The notes beneath the pieces are model-generated. The model did no database searches and had not been told where the DNA came from. It was given only the letters and a program-made list of their open reading frames with translations. Position numbers and translations under genes: made by a program. DNA of 45,274 nt, taken from Flavobacteriales bacterium (GTDB taxonomy: Bacteria; Bacteroidota; Bacteroidia; Flavobacteriales; BACL11). The stretch covers positions 1 to 45,274 of the forward strand of contig JABGSE010000057.1 of NCBI GenBank assembly GCA_018647945.1, read 5' to 3'. Numbering within the stretch: the stretch's first letter is position 1; the number at the start of each line of letters is the position of its first letter. Positions 16,193 through 26,640 of the stretch are shown here, piece by piece.

Positions 16193-19100
16193 TTGAAAAA
16201 ATCTTCATTATTACAACATTTTCCTGTATCAAAACACTTTACAGAATTAAATAATGCAATAGAACATCCGAAATGCAAAATAAACATTACTGGATGTATT
16301 GGATCTTCAAAAGCAGTTTTAGCAGCTTCTAATGTTAAAAATCAGAAACATCCACAACTATTTATTTTAAACAATAAAGAAGAAGCAAATTATTTTATTA
16401 ATGATTTAGAAATTCTTATAAATAATGAAGTTTTCTTTTATCCCGCATCATACAGAAGAGCGTATCAAATTGAAGAAACGGATAATTCCAATATCCTTTT
16501 AAGGGCAGAGGTTTTAAATAAATTAAATAATAAGAGAAATTCAATAATCGTTAGTTATCCTGACGCTATTTTTGAGAAGGTTGTAAGCAGAAAAGTGTTA
16601 AAACAAAAAACAATTACTTTACAAGTTTCTGACATTCATCATCCTGATTTAATAGAGGAAACTCTTTCAGAAAATGAATTTACAAAAGTAGATTTTGTAA
16701 CTGATCCTGGACATTTTTCGGTAAGAGGAGGCATTGTAGATGTGTTTTCTTATGCGGATGAAAACCCTTTTCGAATTGAGTTTTTTGATGATGAAATAGA
16801 GAGTATTCGATCCTTTAATATCAATACTCAACTTTCAATTGAAAACAAAAATAAAGTTTCCATTATCCCAAATACTGAAGCAAAAAAAACAGAAAGCAAA
16901 CAAGTAAGCATTTTGGAATATCTGCCAAAAAATAGTGTTATTTGGATTAATGACTCTCAATTAACATTAGGGATTTTAGAACAAAATTTCGAAAAAGCAG
17001 AAATTGAATTTCAGAAAATAAAGGATAATACAGTTACTCAACTTTCACCTGAAAACATCTTTACAAATGGGAATGAATTTGGAAATGAACTAGAAGAATT
17101 TAAGGTGGTTGAGTTTGGGAACAATACAATATTCAGTAAGGATACGAAAATTGAAGTTAATAATTCTCCCTTAACAACTATCAACAAACAATTTGATTTG
17201 CTAATTTCAGAACTTTTAGAAAATCAGAAAAAGGAATACAAAAATTTGATTTTATGTTCTTCTGAAGAACAGGAAAACAGGTTTAAATCAATATTAGAAA
17301 ATAGTGAAAAAGAAATATTTTGTCAAAATATAAACCTTTCATTACATGAAGGATTTATTGATCATGACAATAAAATTGCCATTTATACCGATCATCAAAT
17401 TTTCAATCGTCATCATAGATTTACAAGTAAAACAAAGTTTACTGATAAACAGGCAATCACTCTAAAGCAACTTACAAATTTACAAATTGGAGATTATGTA
17501 ACTCATATTGACCATGGTGTTGGGGAATTTGATGGACTTCATAAAATTGAAAATAATGGAAAATATCAAGAGAGTATAAAATTAATTTATAAAAATGGAG
17601 ACATCCTTTATTTAAGTGTTCATTCATTGCATAAAATTTCCAAATTTTCTGGAAAAGAAGGATTTAAGCCAACAATAAACAAACTTGGAGGAACAAAATG
17701 GCAAACCACCAAACAGAAAACCAAAAACAGAGTAAAGAAAATCGCGTTTAATCTTATTCAACTTTATGCAAAAAGAAAAACATTAAAAGGATTTCAGTTT
17801 TCTACAGACAGCTATTTACAACATGAATTGGAAGCCTCTTTTATGTGGGAAGACACTCCTGATCAAATAAAAGCTACTAATGCAATTAAGGAAGATATGG
17901 AAAAAGAAATTCCAATGGACCGATTAATTTGTGGAGATGTTGGATTTGGAAAAACAGAACTTGCCGTAAGAGCTGCCTTCAAAGCTGTTGCCGATAATAA
18001 ACAAGTTGCAATTTTAGTTCCCACTACAATTCTTGCTCTTCAACATTATAAAACTTTCAAAAAAAGATTAAAAGATTTTCCTTGTAATGTTGATTATATA
18101 AACCGATTTAAAAGTACAAAAGAACAAAATAAAACTCTGGAAAAGTTAAAAAGTGGAGAATTAGACATAATTATTGGAACTCACCGATTAGTAGGAAAAG
18201 ATGTGAAATTTAAAGATTTAGGACTTCTGGTAATTGATGAAGAACAAAAATTTGGAGTAAACATTAAAGATAAATTAAAGAAGATAAAATCGGATGTAGA
18301 CATCTTAACCCTATCCGCAACACCAATCCCAAGAACATTACAGTTTTCATTATTAGGAGCAAGAGATTTATCTCTCATAAACACTCCTCCACCTAACAGA
18401 CAATCTATCAATACTGAAATATGCGGATTTAATGAAGAGATAATTAGAGACGCTATTCAGTATGAAATATCAAGAAATGGACAAGTATTTTTCATCCATA
18501 ACCGAATTGAGAATATAAAAGAAGTTGCAGGATTAATTCAGAGACTCGTACCAAATGCCAAAGTCAGAATTGGACACGGACAACTGGAAGGGAAAATGTT
18601 AGAAGAGATGATGATTGACTTTATTGAAGGTGATTATGATGTTTTGGTTTCTACCACAATTGTGGAAAACGGAGTAGATGTTCCAAATGCGAATACAATA
18701 ATAATTAATAATGCAAATAATTTTGGACTGAGTGACTTACATCAAATGAGAGGAAGAGTTGGAAGATCAAATAAAAAAGCATTTTGCTATTTAATTAGCC
18801 CCCCTTACAATCAACTTTCGGATGAAGCAAGAAAAAGATTGAATGCATTAGAACAATTTTCTAATTTAGGAAGTGGATTTAGCATTGCTATGAGAGATTT
18901 AGATATTAGAGGATCAGGTGATTTACTTGGAGCGGACCAAAGTGGATTTATTAATGAGATTGGTTTTGAGATGTATCAGAAAATATTAAATGAAGCAATT
19001 CAGGAATTAAAGGAAGAAAAATTCAATGAATTATTTGAGGAATCTAAAGACAAATTTTTCATTAAAGATTGTCAAATAGACACCGACTTGGAAATACTAA

Positions 19101-19513
19101 TTCCTGACACTTACATTGAAAACATTGAGGAAAGATTGAATATTTATAAAGAATTAAATTCCTTGAAAAATGAATCTGAACTAGTTGAATTTAAAAAACA
19201 AATGATAGATAGATTTGGAAAAATTCCTAATTCAGTTTCTGATTTAATACAATTAATGAATCTAAAATGGATTTCAAAACAAATTGGATTTGAAAGAATA
19301 ATCTTAAAAAATAAAATGATGAAAGCCTATTTTGTTTCCAAAAATGATTCTCCTTATTTTGAATCGGAAGCATTTGGAAAAGTTCTTGAATTTCTGAAGA
19401 ACAACTTCAATAACTCAGAGATGAAAGAAAATAACTCTAAACTTTCGTTTAGCGTGAAAAATGTTGTTTCTGTTTCGGACGCAATTAATATTTGTAATAA
19501 AATTATTTTATAA
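16193..19513 (+). CDS. mfd: Transcription-repair coupling factor
   Basis: 1106 residues. It releases stalled RNA polymerase and recruits UvrA to the lesion. In order: a UvrB-like N-terminal module (about 1-330), the RNA-polymerase-interacting domain (about 430-490, GDYVTHIDHGVGEF), the RecG-like motor with Walker A GDVGFGKTE (about 580-588) and DEEQ (about 682), helicase motif VI with QMRGRVGRS, and the C-terminal TRCF domain. The start is TTG at 16193, six bases past the phosphofructokinase stop; the next in-frame Met lies hundreds of residues on, so TTG is the real start. Confidence 0.95.
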   Translation: MKKSSLLQHFPVSKHFTELNNAIEHPKCKINITGCIGSSKAVLAASNVKNQKHPQLFILNNKEEANYFINDLEILINNEVFFYPASYRRAYQIEETDNSNILLRAEVLNKLNNKRNSIIVSYPDAIFEKVVSRKVLKQKTITLQVSDIHHPDLIEETLSENEFTKVDFVTDPGHFSVRGGIVDVFSYADENPFRIEFFDDEIESIRSFNINTQLSIENKNKVSIIPNTEAKKTESKQVSILEYLPKNSVIWINDSQLTLGILEQNFEKAEIEFQKIKDNTVTQLSPENIFTNGNEFGNELEEFKVVEFGNNTIFSKDTKIEVNNSPLTTINKQFDLLISELLENQKKEYKNLILCSSEEQENRFKSILENSEKEIFCQNINLSLHEGFIDHDNKIAIYTDHQIFNRHHRFTSKTKFTDKQAITLKQLTNLQIGDYVTHIDHGVGEFDGLHKIENNGKYQESIKLIYKNGDILYLSVHSLHKISKFSGKEGFKPTINKLGGTKWQTTKQKTKNRVKKIAFNLIQLYAKRKTLKGFQFSTDSYLQHELEASFMWEDTPDQIKATNAIKEDMEKEIPMDRLICGDVGFGKTELAVRAAFKAVADNKQVAILVPTTILALQHYKTFKKRLKDFPCNVDYINRFKSTKEQNKTLEKLKSGELDIIIGTHRLVGKDVKFKDLGLLVIDEEQKFGVNIKDKLKKIKSDVDILTLSATPIPRTLQFSLLGARDLSLINTPPPNRQSINTEICGFNEEIIRDAIQYEISRNGQVFFIHNRIENIKEVAGLIQRLVPNAKVRIGHGQLEGKMLEEMMIDFIEGDYDVLVSTTIVENGVDVPNANTIIINNANNFGLSDLHQMRGRVGRSNKKAFCYLISPPYNQLSDEARKRLNALEQFSNLGSGFSIAMRDLDIRGSGDLLGADQSGFINEIGFEMYQKILNEAIQELKEEKFNELFEESKDKFFIKDCQIDTDLEILIPDTYIENIEERLNIYKELNSLKNESELVEFKKQMIDRFGKIPNSVSDLIQLMNLKWISKQIGFERIILKNKMMKAYFVSKNDSPYFESEAFGKVLEFLKNNFNNSEMKENNSKLSFSVKNVVSVSDAINICNKIIL

Positions 19514-19629
19514 AAAATTTGAGAAATTAACATTCATAAAAGTTATTAACACTCATTGTATTTTGCCTCTTTTGTATTGTTAAATACCTAGTATTTGGGT
19601 AAAATTGCATTACCAAACAAACATTTTAA

Positions 19630-21150
19630 ATGAGCAACGATAAAAAAATAAAAAACGCTTTAATTTCTGTATTCCATAAAGATGGACTCTCTTCTATTGT
19701 AAAGAAGTTACATGAACTTGGAATTGACATCTATTCAACCGGAGGAACTCAAAAATTTATTGAAGAAGAAGGAATAAATGTAAACAGAGTGGAGGATTTA
19801 ACATCTTATCCTTCCATTTTGGGAGGGAGAGTTAAAACTTTACACCCAAAAGTTTTTGGAGGAATATTATCCAGAAGAGGATTACAATCTGATAAAGACC
19901 AATTGTCAGAATATGAAATTCCAGAGTTTGATTTAGTAATTGTTGATCTCTACCCTTTTGAACAAACCGTTTTTTCGGGAGCTAGCGAACAAGATATAAT
20001 TGAAAAAATTGACATTGGCGGAATTTCATTAATCAGAGCTGCAGCAAAAAACTTTAAAGATGTCATTATCGTTTCCGAAATGAGTCAATATGATGATTTA
20101 TTAAATCTACTAAATAAAGAAAATGGAAACTCATCAATAGAAATAAGGAAAGAATTTGCTACTAAAGCTTTTAATATTTCCTCACATTATGACACTTCAA
20201 TTTTTAATTATTTTAACAATGAGGAAGTTGTTTTCAAACAAAGTATCCGAGAAAATAAAACTTTACGATATGGTGAAAACCCACATCAAAAAGGTGTCTT
20301 TTTCGGAAATATAAATGAGATGTTTGATCAATTAAACGGAAAGGAGCTTTCATACAATAATCTGCTAGATGTTGACGCGGCTGTTAATTTAATTTCAGAA
20401 TTTTCGGAAAACACTTTCATTGTAATGAAACACAATAATGCTTGTGGAATTGCAAGCAAAAGTAAACTTATTGATTGTTGGAAAGATGCCCTAGCAGCAG
20501 ATCCGGTTTCAGCATTTGGAGGAGTTTTAATAACAAACAAAGAAGTAGATTCGGAAACTGCTCAGGAAATAAATAAATTATTTTTTGAAGTAATTATTGC
20601 TCCATCATATAATGAAGATGCATTAAGTTTATTAAAATCGAAAAAGAATAGAGTAATTTTAATTCAAAAAGACGTAGATTTACCAAAAACACAATTCCGA
20701 ACAGCACTAAATGGAGTTTTATTTCAAGAAAAAGACAGTAAAACGGACTCTATTTCAGGCATGAAAACAGTAACAGTTCTATCTCCTTCAGAAGAAGAAT
20801 TATCTGATTTGGAGTTTGCATCAAAAGTATGTAAGCATACAAAATCTAACACAATAGTATTTGTAAAAAATAATCAACTATTAGCAAGTGGGGTTGGACA
20901 AACTTCAAGAGTTGATGCCTTAAGACAAGCGGTGGTAAAAGCTAAAAGCTTCAATTTTAATTTAAATGGTGCTGTAATGGCATCTGATGCATTTTTCCCT
21001 TTTCCTGATTGTGTAGAATTTGCAAATAATGAAGGAATAAAATGCGTTATTCAACCAGGTGGATCTATAAAAGACAATCTTTCAATAGATTTTTGCAATG
21101 AAAATAATATGAAAATGGTATTAACTGGATTCAGACATTTTAAACATTAA
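19630..21150 (+). CDS. purH: Bifunctional AICAR transformylase / IMP cyclohydrolase
   Basis: 506 residues. It performs the last two steps of IMP synthesis. The N-terminal cyclohydrolase domain (about 1-190) has STGGT and GGRVKTLHPKVFGG; the transformylase domain has LRYGENPHQ, KHNNACG (the Lys-His pair), SAFGG and the closing FRHFKH. The length is normal. The 116-base gap upstream holds a partial promoter match (GTATTTG) but no hairpin after mfd. The mreB gene follows after 12 bases, so purH and the rod-shape genes may share a transcript. Confidence 0.96.
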   Translation: MSNDKKIKNALISVFHKDGLSSIVKKLHELGIDIYSTGGTQKFIEEEGINVNRVEDLTSYPSILGGRVKTLHPKVFGGILSRRGLQSDKDQLSEYEIPEFDLVIVDLYPFEQTVFSGASEQDIIEKIDIGGISLIRAAAKNFKDVIIVSEMSQYDDLLNLLNKENGNSSIEIRKEFATKAFNISSHYDTSIFNYFNNEEVVFKQSIRENKTLRYGENPHQKGVFFGNINEMFDQLNGKELSYNNLLDVDAAVNLISEFSENTFIVMKHNNACGIASKSKLIDCWKDALAADPVSAFGGVLITNKEVDSETAQEINKLFFEVIIAPSYNEDALSLLKSKKNRVILIQKDVDLPKTQFRTALNGVLFQEKDSKTDSISGMKTVTVLSPSEEELSDLEFASKVCKHTKSNTIVFVKNNQLLASGVGQTSRVDALRQAVVKAKSFNFNLNGAVMASDAFFPFPDCVEFANNEGIKCVIQPGGSIKDNLSIDFCNENNMKMVLTGFRHFKH

Positions 21151-21162
21151 AAATATATAATT

Positions 21163-22185
21163 ATGGGATTTTTTGACTTTATGACAGAGGAGATCGCGAT
21201 TGATCTTGGAACAGCAAACACACTAATTATTCATAATGATAAAGTTGTTGTGGACGAACCATCAATAGTCTCCATAAATGTAAGGACAGAGGAAGTGATT
21301 GCTATTGGTACGAAAGCCCGTCAGATGCGTGGAAAAGCCCACAAAGGAATAGAGACTATTCGTCCGTTAAAAGATGGTGTTATTGCCGATTTTCAATCTG
21401 CAGAACAAATGATTAGAGGTTTTATAAAAATGATTAATCGGAAAAAATCTATTTTTCCAACGCAATTAAAAATGGTAATTTGTATTCCTTCCGGAATTAC
21501 TGAAGTAGAAAAAAGAGCTGTAATGGATTCGGCAGAACATGCCGGAGCGAAAGAAGTGTGGCTAATACACGAACCAATGGCTGCCGCTATTGGAATTGGA
21601 ATTGACGTATTGGAACCAATGGGAAATATGGTGATTGATATTGGTGGAGGTACAACCGAAATTGCAGTAATTTCACTTGGAGGAATTGTCACGGATAAAT
21701 CAATAAAAGTAGCTGGAGATGAGTTTACTGACAATATTAAAAACTATATGAAAACTAGATATAATATTGCAGTTGGAGACAATATGGCCGAAAAAATTAA
21801 AATAAATGTTGGATCTGCAATGACTGAACTTGAAGACCCTCCACCAAATTTTCCAGTTCATGGTAGAGATTTAATGAATGGAATACCAAAAGAAGTTATA
21901 GTAACTTATAAAGAAATTGCCAATTCATTAAATAATTCTATTGAGCAAATTGAATCGGCAATAATGAATGCTTTATTCAACACACCTGCAGAACTTTCGG
22001 CAGACATTTATAATACAGGACTTTATTTAACAGGAGGGGGATCAATGCTTAGAGGTTTAGATAAAAGAATTGCTTTAAAAACCAAACTTCCAGTTTATGT
22101 AGCAGAAGATCCGCTAAGAGCAGTAGCCAGAGGAACAGGGATTGCATTAAAAAATACTGACAATTATAGTTTTCTTATACAATAG
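21163..22185 (+). CDS. mreB: Rod shape-determining protein MreB
   Basis: 340 residues. A bacterial actin that organises lateral wall synthesis under the inner membrane. Phosphate 1 is DLGTANT near residue 12, the connector region includes PSGITEVEKRA, phosphate 2 is DIGGGTTE, and the adenosine motif is TGGGSMLRG. An N-terminal amphipathic stretch (MGFFDFMTEE) probably binds the membrane. It is the first of the five-gene shape unit mreB-mreC-mreD-mrdA-rodA. Confidence 0.97.
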   Translation: MGFFDFMTEEIAIDLGTANTLIIHNDKVVVDEPSIVSINVRTEEVIAIGTKARQMRGKAHKGIETIRPLKDGVIADFQSAEQMIRGFIKMINRKKSIFPTQLKMVICIPSGITEVEKRAVMDSAEHAGAKEVWLIHEPMAAAIGIGIDVLEPMGNMVIDIGGGTTEIAVISLGGIVTDKSIKVAGDEFTDNIKNYMKTRYNIAVGDNMAEKIKINVGSAMTELEDPPPNFPVHGRDLMNGIPKEVIVTYKEIANSLNNSIEQIESAIMNALFNTPAELSADIYNTGLYLTGGGSMLRGLDKRIALKTKLPVYVAEDPLRAVARGTGIALKNTDNYSFLIQ

Positions 22186-22196
22186 AACATTAGAAG

Positions 22197-22997
22197 ATGA
22201 GGAACTTATTAAGGTTTATTAAAGTTTATCATTTTGTTCTATTATTTATTTTAATAGAATCTTTATCCCTATTCTTTTATATAAATAATCATAGTTTTCA
22301 GAAAAGTAAATTTATTTCATTTATTGGAGAATACAGTAGTTCATTTTATAATTCTGTTAATAATATGAATGAATATTTTCACCTTAAAGCAGAAAACAAT
22401 AATCTGATTCAGGAAAACTCAAAACTAAGGTCTTTCTTAGTTGGAAAAGGTAATGATTGCGAACAGGATAAAAAGATTGAATTTGAATTTAATTACATCC
22501 CCGCTAAAGTAATTTACAATTCCGTTTTTAAAAGCAATAATTATATTCGATTAAGTAAAGGGAAAATAGATGGAGTAAAAAAAGGAATGGGAATTGTTGT
22601 AGAAAATGGTGTTATAGGGCAAGTTGTATCTATTTCTGAAAATTATTCTTTGGCTATTTCAATTTTAAATCAAAGATCTTCAGTTCCTATTCGGCATGAC
22701 AAAAGCAATCAAAACGGAAACCTTATTTGGAATGGAAAAAACTATTTTGAATGCGAAATTAATGACATTCCAAACCATGCAGAAATAAATATTGGAGATA
22801 CAATTTCTACAAACGGTTATAGTTCTGTTTTCCCTGAAGGAATAAATATTGCAGTAATAAAATCTTTCAAAAAAGGAACCGAAACTGGGCTCTATACAAT
22901 TACTACAAAACTTCTGAATGATATGAATACAATTAAAAATGTATACATTATTAATTCATTAACAAAGGAAGAAAAATTATCAATTGACAAAAAATAG
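22197..22997 (+). CDS. mreC: Rod shape-determining protein MreC
   Basis: 266 residues. One N-terminal membrane span (about 12-30), a coiled-coil linker (about 45-82) and a periplasmic beta domain with the GMGIVVENGVIGQV and QRSSVPIR segments typical of MreC. MreC activates the elongasome by binding PBP2. It sits 11 bases after mreB and two bases before mreD. Confidence 0.92.
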   Translation: MRNLLRFIKVYHFVLLFILIESLSLFFYINNHSFQKSKFISFIGEYSSSFYNSVNNMNEYFHLKAENNNLIQENSKLRSFLVGKGNDCEQDKKIEFEFNYIPAKVIYNSVFKSNNYIRLSKGKIDGVKKGMGIVVENGVIGQVVSISENYSLAISILNQRSSVPIRHDKSNQNGNLIWNGKNYFECEINDIPNHAEINIGDTISTNGYSSVFPEGINIAVIKSFKKGTETGLYTITTKLLNDMNTIKNVYIINSLTKEEKLSIDKK

Positions 22998-22999
22998 AA

Positions 23000-23506
23000 A
23001 TGAATCATTTGTATAAACATATTTTATTACTTCCCATTTTTGTTTTAGTACAAGTATTGATACTGAATAACATTCAATTTTCAACATATATAAATCCATT
23101 TATTGTTTTGAGTCTTATTATTGTACTTCCTCAAAATACGGAAAAATGGTTTTTAATCATTTATGCATTTTTAATTGGACTATCTCTCGACTTATTTGAA
23201 GGAAGTTTAGGACTTCATTCTTCTGCAATGGTTTTAATATCGTTTCTGAAACCGCAAATAGAAAAAATAAGTATTGCCAAAAACTCGGTGGATGAAAAAG
23301 ATGATTTGAATTTGCAAATATTAGGATTCAAAACATTTTCAGTGTACTCATTCTTATTTATATTTACTCATCATACTTTTTTGTTTTTATTAGAACACTT
23401 TAGTCTTTCTTTCGGTATGTTATTGGTGAAAATAATATTAAACTCAATTATAACTTATGTGTTAATCTCTATAATTCAACTATTTGGATTTAAGCAAAAA
23501 AAATAA
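23000..23506 (+). CDS. mreD: Rod shape-determining protein MreD
   Basis: 168 residues, almost entirely hydrophobic, with five or six predicted spans. Conservation of MreD is low; the call rests on its size, topology, the acidic GLSLDLFEGSLGLHS segment (about 60-75) and its exact place between mreC and the PBP2 gene. In Bacteroidota mreD is often so divergent that it is annotated only by position. Confidence 0.88.
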   Translation: MNHLYKHILLLPIFVLVQVLILNNIQFSTYINPFIVLSLIIVLPQNTEKWFLIIYAFLIGLSLDLFEGSLGLHSSAMVLISFLKPQIEKISIAKNSVDEKDDLNLQILGFKTFSVYSFLFIFTHHTFLFLLEHFSLSFGMLLVKIILNSIITYVLISIIQLFGFKQKK

Positions 23507-23509
23507 GGG

Positions 23510-25324
23510 ATGAAACAACTTCAAAATAGACAACTTGTAATAAAAGGAATCTTTTTGCTAATTGCTATTATCTTTGTTTCTAAGTTATTTTACATTCAAA
23601 TTGTAAATTCAAAATATAAATTTTCTGCTAATAAAAATTCAATCCGATTTGAAGTTCAACAACCTGCAAGAGGATTAATTTACGATAGAGATAGTGTATT
23701 AATTGTAACAAATGTATCTTCTTATGATTTAATGATTATTCCTAGAGAAGTGACAGAAATGGATACATTAAAATTGTGTGAATTAGCTGATTTGACAATT
23801 GAAGTATTCCGAAAAAAATTAAAAAATGCAACATCTTACTCAAAACACAAAGAAAGTGTTTTTTCAAAACAACTTGATATTCAATCAGCACATAAAATAA
23901 ATGAAGCACTAAATGAATTTAGTGGTTTTTATATCCGAACAAATACAACAAGAGACTATCCAATTAACACAGCATCTCATACTTTAGGTTTTTTGGGAGA
24001 AGTAAATCAGAAAAAACTCGACACTAAAAAGTATTATACAAAAGGGGATTTAGTAGGAATTAGTGGAATTGAAGCTGCCTATGAAGAAGAGTTGAGAGGG
24101 GAAAAGGGAATGAAGATGATTTTGGTTAATGTGTTTAATAGAGCGCAAGGAAGTTTTAACAATGGAGAACACGATACACTTGCAATACAGGGGAAAAATA
24201 TTGTTTCAACTTTAGATATTGAACTTCAACAATATGGAGAAAAATTAATTCAAAATAAGATTGGTGCAATAGTAGCAATTCATCCATCAACTGGAGAAAT
24301 ATTAAGTGTTATTTCAGCTCCAAATTATAACCCAAATATTTTAAAAGGAAGGAAGCGATCAAAAAATTATTCTGTTTTGTTAAATGATGAAAAATTACCT
24401 CTTTTTAATAGGGCTCTTTCAGGAAGTTATCCTCCAGCATCATCTTTTAAATTAATAAATGGACTTATTGCATTACAAGAAGGCGCCCTCACAAATAGTT
24501 CTACTTATTTTTGTAATGGAAATTATATCTATGGAAATAATAAATCTATTAATTGTCATCATACTCCCGAATTAATTGGGCTGTCTAAAGCTATTACCAT
24601 TTCTTGTAATTCATATTTCTGTAATACTTTTGAAGAGTTATTTAACAAATACAATACTACTGAACAAGCTTATAATATTTGGTCAAATCATTTAAGAAGT
24701 TTTGGTTTGGGAAATTTTTTGGATAATGATTTTACGATTGGAAATAAAGGTTTTATTCCAAACAGTAGTTATTTTGACAATTACTATGGAAAAGGAAGAT
24801 GGAAATATTCAACAATTATTTCAATGGCAATTGGACAAGGGGAATTAGGAGTCACACCTATGCAGATGGCAAATTTTACGGCCACAATTGCAAATAGAGG
24901 ATTTTACTACACCCCTCATATTGTACAAAAAATTGAAGGTTCAGAAATTGATGAGAAATATAAAATAAGGAGATATACTTCAATAAAACCAGAACATTTT
25001 GAAACTATTATAAAAGGAATGGAAATGGTTCTTACAAATATTGATGGAACAGCTAAAAGCTGTTATGTTGAAGGAATTACTATTTGCGGAAAAACAGGGA
25101 CAGCTCAAAATCACAATGGAAAAGACCATTCAGTTTTTATTGCATTTGCACCAAAAGACAACCCAGAAATAGCCATTGCCGTTTATATTGAAAATGGAAC
25201 TTGGGGAGCAAGCTGGGCAGCTCCCATTGCAACACTAATGATAGAAAAATATTTGACAGACAAAATAAGCAATGTCTATTTAGAAAACAAAATGATAAAT
25301 GGAAACCTCCTAGATTTAAAATGA
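23510..25324 (+). CDS. mrdA: Penicillin-binding protein 2
   Basis: 604 residues. The peptidoglycan transpeptidase of the elongation complex, partnered with RodA. One N-terminal membrane anchor (about 12-30), a dimerisation domain beginning RGLIYDRD, then the transpeptidase: the nucleophile S311 in SSFK (311-314), SCN at 365-367 and KTG at 528-530. GQGELGVTPMQMANF before the KTG box is characteristic of PBP2. It overlaps rodA by four bases (ATGA), fixing the order of translation. Confidence 0.95.
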   Translation: MKQLQNRQLVIKGIFLLIAIIFVSKLFYIQIVNSKYKFSANKNSIRFEVQQPARGLIYDRDSVLIVTNVSSYDLMIIPREVTEMDTLKLCELADLTIEVFRKKLKNATSYSKHKESVFSKQLDIQSAHKINEALNEFSGFYIRTNTTRDYPINTASHTLGFLGEVNQKKLDTKKYYTKGDLVGISGIEAAYEEELRGEKGMKMILVNVFNRAQGSFNNGEHDTLAIQGKNIVSTLDIELQQYGEKLIQNKIGAIVAIHPSTGEILSVISAPNYNPNILKGRKRSKNYSVLLNDEKLPLFNRALSGSYPPASSFKLINGLIALQEGALTNSSTYFCNGNYIYGNNKSINCHHTPELIGLSKAITISCNSYFCNTFEELFNKYNTTEQAYNIWSNHLRSFGLGNFLDNDFTIGNKGFIPNSSYFDNYYGKGRWKYSTIISMAIGQGELGVTPMQMANFTATIANRGFYYTPHIVQKIEGSEIDEKYKIRRYTSIKPEHFETIIKGMEMVLTNIDGTAKSCYVEGITICGKTGTAQNHNGKDHSVFIAFAPKDNPEIAIAVYIENGTWGASWAAPIATLMIEKYLTDKISNVYLENKMINGNLLDLK

Positions 25325-26586
25325 GAGATGCACAAAAAATATTTGGCCAAATTGATGGATTCACCATCTTACTCTATCTTTTATTGGTGTTTTTTGGATG
25401 GATCAACATCTACGCTTCGGAGTATAATGATGATGCAATGCAATCTCTATTTGATTTAAGTTCTAAAAGTGGCCGACAACTTTTATTTATAGGAATTTCA
25501 ATGTTAGCAGGATTTTTTATTTTAATTATCGATTGGCGTTTTTTTGATTCTCTGTCCTTCTTATTTTATGGAATAATGATATCGTTTCTCATTCTTGTAC
25601 TCTTTATTTCCAAAACAACTGGAGGTGCAAATTCATGGTTTGAGATAGGAAATTTCAAAGTTCAACCTTCCGAATTCGCAAAATTTGCAACTGCGCTTGC
25701 GCTTGCGAAAATATTTAGTATTAATAAAAAAGGGATTAACAATTTTTCCGATAAAATTAAAACATTTTTAATTATACTGATTCCATTTTTCCTAATTATT
25801 CTACAAAATGATTTAGGCACAGCACTTGTATTTATATCGTTTATTTTAGTGTTTTACAGAGAGGGGCTTTCAGGAAACATACTCATTTTCGGTTTCCTTA
25901 TCTTATTATTATTTGTTTTATCTCTACTAATTAATCCTTTACTATTTATTGGAATTGTTTCTTCTATTATAATTATTTTATTTTTTCTTTCTTCAAAAAG
26001 AAAACGAAATATAACTTTAAGTTCCTTGGCATTATTTGTTTTTAACGGATTTATTCTGAGTGTTAATTACATTTTCAATAGTGTGTTATCCACACATCAT
26101 AAAGTAAGGATTAATATTTTATTAGGAAAAGAGTTTGATCCAACAGGAGATGGATACAATCTTTTACAATCAAAAATTGCGATTGGTTCTGGGGGATTTT
26201 TTGGAAAAGGATTTTTAAACGGAACTCAAACAAGATTTGATTTTGTACCAGAACAAAGTACTGACTTTATTTTCTGTACAGTAGGTGAAGAATGGGGATT
26301 TTTAGGAAGTTTAATTTTTATCCTTATATTTATAACGCTCTTAATCAGAATTATTTCTTTGGCAGAAAAGCAGAAATCTCAATTTTGCAGAATTTACGGA
26401 TACAGTGTTGCATGTATTTTATTTTCTCACTTTTTAATTAACTTAGGAATGACAATTGGACTGGCTCCTGTTATCGGAATCCCATTACCATTTATGAGTT
26501 ACGGAGGTTCTTCATTACTTTCGTTTACAATACTGTTATTTATTTTTCTGAATTTGAACTCCTACAGAATGGATATTTTAAGATAA
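25321..26586 (+). CDS. rodA: Rod shape-determining glycosyltransferase RodA
   Basis: 421 residues with about ten membrane spans. A SEDS-family peptidoglycan polymerase. The segment PSEFAKFATALALAK in the middle and the closing FMSYGGSSLLSF are family hallmarks; the catalytic Asp is expected in the loop with GDGYNL. I set the start at the ATG that overlaps the PBP2 stop; the same frame is open 40 codons further upstream, but that part lies wholly inside mrdA and would add a hydrophilic, unconserved extension. A strong terminator follows immediately. Confidence 0.94.
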   Translation: MRDAQKIFGQIDGFTILLYLLLVFFGWINIYASEYNDDAMQSLFDLSSKSGRQLLFIGISMLAGFFILIIDWRFFDSLSFLFYGIMISFLILVLFISKTTGGANSWFEIGNFKVQPSEFAKFATALALAKIFSINKKGINNFSDKIKTFLIILIPFFLIILQNDLGTALVFISFILVFYREGLSGNILIFGFLILLLFVLSLLINPLLFIGIVSSIIIILFFLSSKRKRNITLSSLALFVFNGFILSVNYIFNSVLSTHHKVRINILLGKEFDPTGDGYNLLQSKIAIGSGGFFGKGFLNGTQTRFDFVPEQSTDFIFCTVGEEWGFLGSLIFILIFITLLIRIISLAEKQKSQFCRIYGYSVACILFSHFLINLGMTIGLAPVIGIPLPFMSYGGSSLLSFTILLFIFLNLNSYRMDILR

Positions 26587-26614
26587 AAAACTCCTAACTT
26601 TCGTTAGGAGTTTT
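26587..26614. terminator. Bidirectional terminator between rodA and the PpiD-like gene
   Basis: Hairpin CTCCTAAC-TTTC-GTTAGGAG with four flanking A-T pairs; A-run on one side and T-run on the other. It sits between two convergent genes and should stop both transcripts. Confidence 0.85.
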
Positions 26615-26640
26615 AAGTTCACTTATCTATCTTTATTATA

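Noticed and set aside
25201-25320. Longer start for rodA inside mrdA
   Set aside because: It would add 40 hydrophilic residues unlike RodA N-termini; the ATGA overlap at 25321 is the usual coupled start.
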